Assembly: GCA_947372005.1 (NCBI GenBank)
Contig: CANBRV010000123.1
Span: 1-6,798, forward strand
DNA length: 6,798 bases
Origin: Comamonadaceae bacterium
GTDB lineage: Bacteria > Pseudomonadota > Gammaproteobacteria > Burkholderiales > Burkholderiaceae_C
Direction of reading: 5' to 3'
The position numbers and the translations under genes were made by a program. Below the pieces are notes generated by a model. That model did no database searches, was not told the origin of the DNA, and worked only from the letters and a program-made list of their open reading frames with translations. Each line of letters starts with the position of its first letter. The first letter of the stretch is position 1. Of this stretch, positions 6,513 to 6,798 are shown in pieces.

Positions 6513-6531
6513 TATATCATCAAATGATATA
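6513..6531. promoter_or_regulatory. Perfect palindrome, probable operator of the toxin-antitoxin pair
   Basis: TATATCAT and ATGATATA form an exact 8-base inverted repeat around a 3-base centre (CAA). It lies directly upstream of the toxin start at 6502 and overlaps the alternative ATG at 6520. On the minus strand a -10-like TACAAT (6514-6509, five of six) adjoins it, so a bound repressor would block the promoter. This is where an autorepressing antitoxin would be expected to bind. No convincing -35 was found. Confidence 0.6.
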
Positions 6532-6605
6532 TTAAATTTAGATTTTTCCCAGCAGATGTAACAAGCAGTTAGGTGTAGCGGCTGCATGAAAAAATGGCTT
6601 GCGCC

Positions 6606-6646
6606 AAAGAAAAAGCCGTTATAAGTCAGATACTTATAACGGCTTT
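6606..6646 (-). terminator. Intrinsic terminator of the tRNA transcript
   Basis: A perfect 15-base-pair stem (6612-6626 with 6632-6646) with a 5-base loop. Read on the minus strand it is followed by TTTTTCTTT. It lies 8 bases beyond the 3' end of tRNA-Asp and is the expected end of the leftward tRNA-Glu/tRNA-Asp transcript. It also separates that transcript from the toxin-antitoxin promoter. Confidence 0.88.
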
Positions 6647-6654
6647 CATACTAA

Positions 6655-6731
6655 TGGCGGAGTGGACGGGACTCGAACCCGCGACCCCCGGCGTGACAGG
6701 CCGGTATTCTAACCAACTGAACTACCACTCC
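6655..6731 (-). tRNA. tRNA-Asp (anticodon GUC)
   Basis: A complete 77-base tRNA with encoded CCA. The acceptor arm GGAGTGG pairs with CCACTCC, followed by discriminator G and CCA. The D-arm region is GTTCAGTTGGTTAGAAT. The anticodon stem CCGGC/GCCGG carries the loop CTGTCAC with GTC at positions 34-36. The T-arm is GCGGG-TTCGAGT-CCCGT. The sequence is close to E. coli tRNA-Asp. It follows the tRNA-Glu gene after 8 bases in the same direction. Confidence 0.98.
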
Positions 6732-6739
6732 GCATTAAG

Positions 6740-6798
6740 TGGCGACCCTACGGGGATTCGAACCCCGGTACTCACCGTGAAAGGGTGATGTCCTAGGC
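6740..6798 (-). tRNA. tRNA-Glu (anticodon UUC), 5' end cut off by the window
   Basis: The 3' part of a tRNA read on the minus strand. The anticodon stem TCACC/GGTGA carries the loop CTTTCAC with TTC as anticodon; the T-arm is CGGGG-TTCGAAT-CCCCG; the 3' end is TAGGGTC-G-CCA. The acceptor 5' strand and the start of the D-arm lie past the right edge. It is probably co-transcribed with tRNA-Asp. Confidence 0.95.

Noticed and set aside
6594..6788. Plus-strand open frame of 64 codons containing EWTGLEPATPG and GDPTGIRTPV
   Set aside because: It is an antisense reading across the tRNA terminator and both tRNA genes. These strings are a well-known artefact of translating tRNA genes.

Overview
The window is a stretch of chromosome from a proteobacterium, most likely a betaproteobacterium of the Burkholderiales. 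This is an inference from the crotonase-type gene at the left edge, the tRNA-Glu/tRNA-Asp pair with encoded CCA ends at the right edge, and general gene style. It is not a phylogenetic result. The two edges look like core genome. The middle is AT-richer (the first 143 bases are about 58-60% GC by hand count, the middle clearly lower) and carries accessory genes, so I read it as a small genomic island lying beside a tRNA cluster.

Layout. Bases 1-143 hold the start of an enoyl-CoA hydratase/isomerase gene running off the left edge (minus). Bases 302-1384 hold a WYL-domain transcriptional regulator (plus), convergent with a two-gene minus-strand unit. That unit is a large nuclease-like protein (4820-2892: Cas4-like PD-(D/E)XK domain with four candidate Fe-S cysteines, followed by a DUF2779/DnaQ-like exonuclease domain), then an FtsH-like protein (2833-1424) whose AAA domain has lost its Walker motifs but whose M41 zinc-protease site is intact. 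Divergent from this unit, across a 128-base promoter region, is a GIY-YIG nuclease gene of the LEM-3-like kind (4949-5695), closed by a strong, apparently bidirectional hairpin terminator. Bases 6502-5799 hold a TumE/TumA-like toxin-antitoxin pair (minus) with a perfect palindrome at its promoter/start. The right edge holds a tRNA terminator, tRNA-Asp(GUC) and a truncated tRNA-Glu(UUC), all read leftward.

How they may work together. A WYL regulator, two nucleases of different folds and a protease with a dead ATPase domain, next to a toxin-antitoxin module and a tRNA, have the look of a defence island. My best candidate for an undescribed system is the WYL / pseudo-AAA M41 protease / Cas4-DUF2779 nuclease / GIY-YIG set. 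I know of no characterised system with this composition. The joint function is inference; the individual domain calls rest on motifs visible in the translations.
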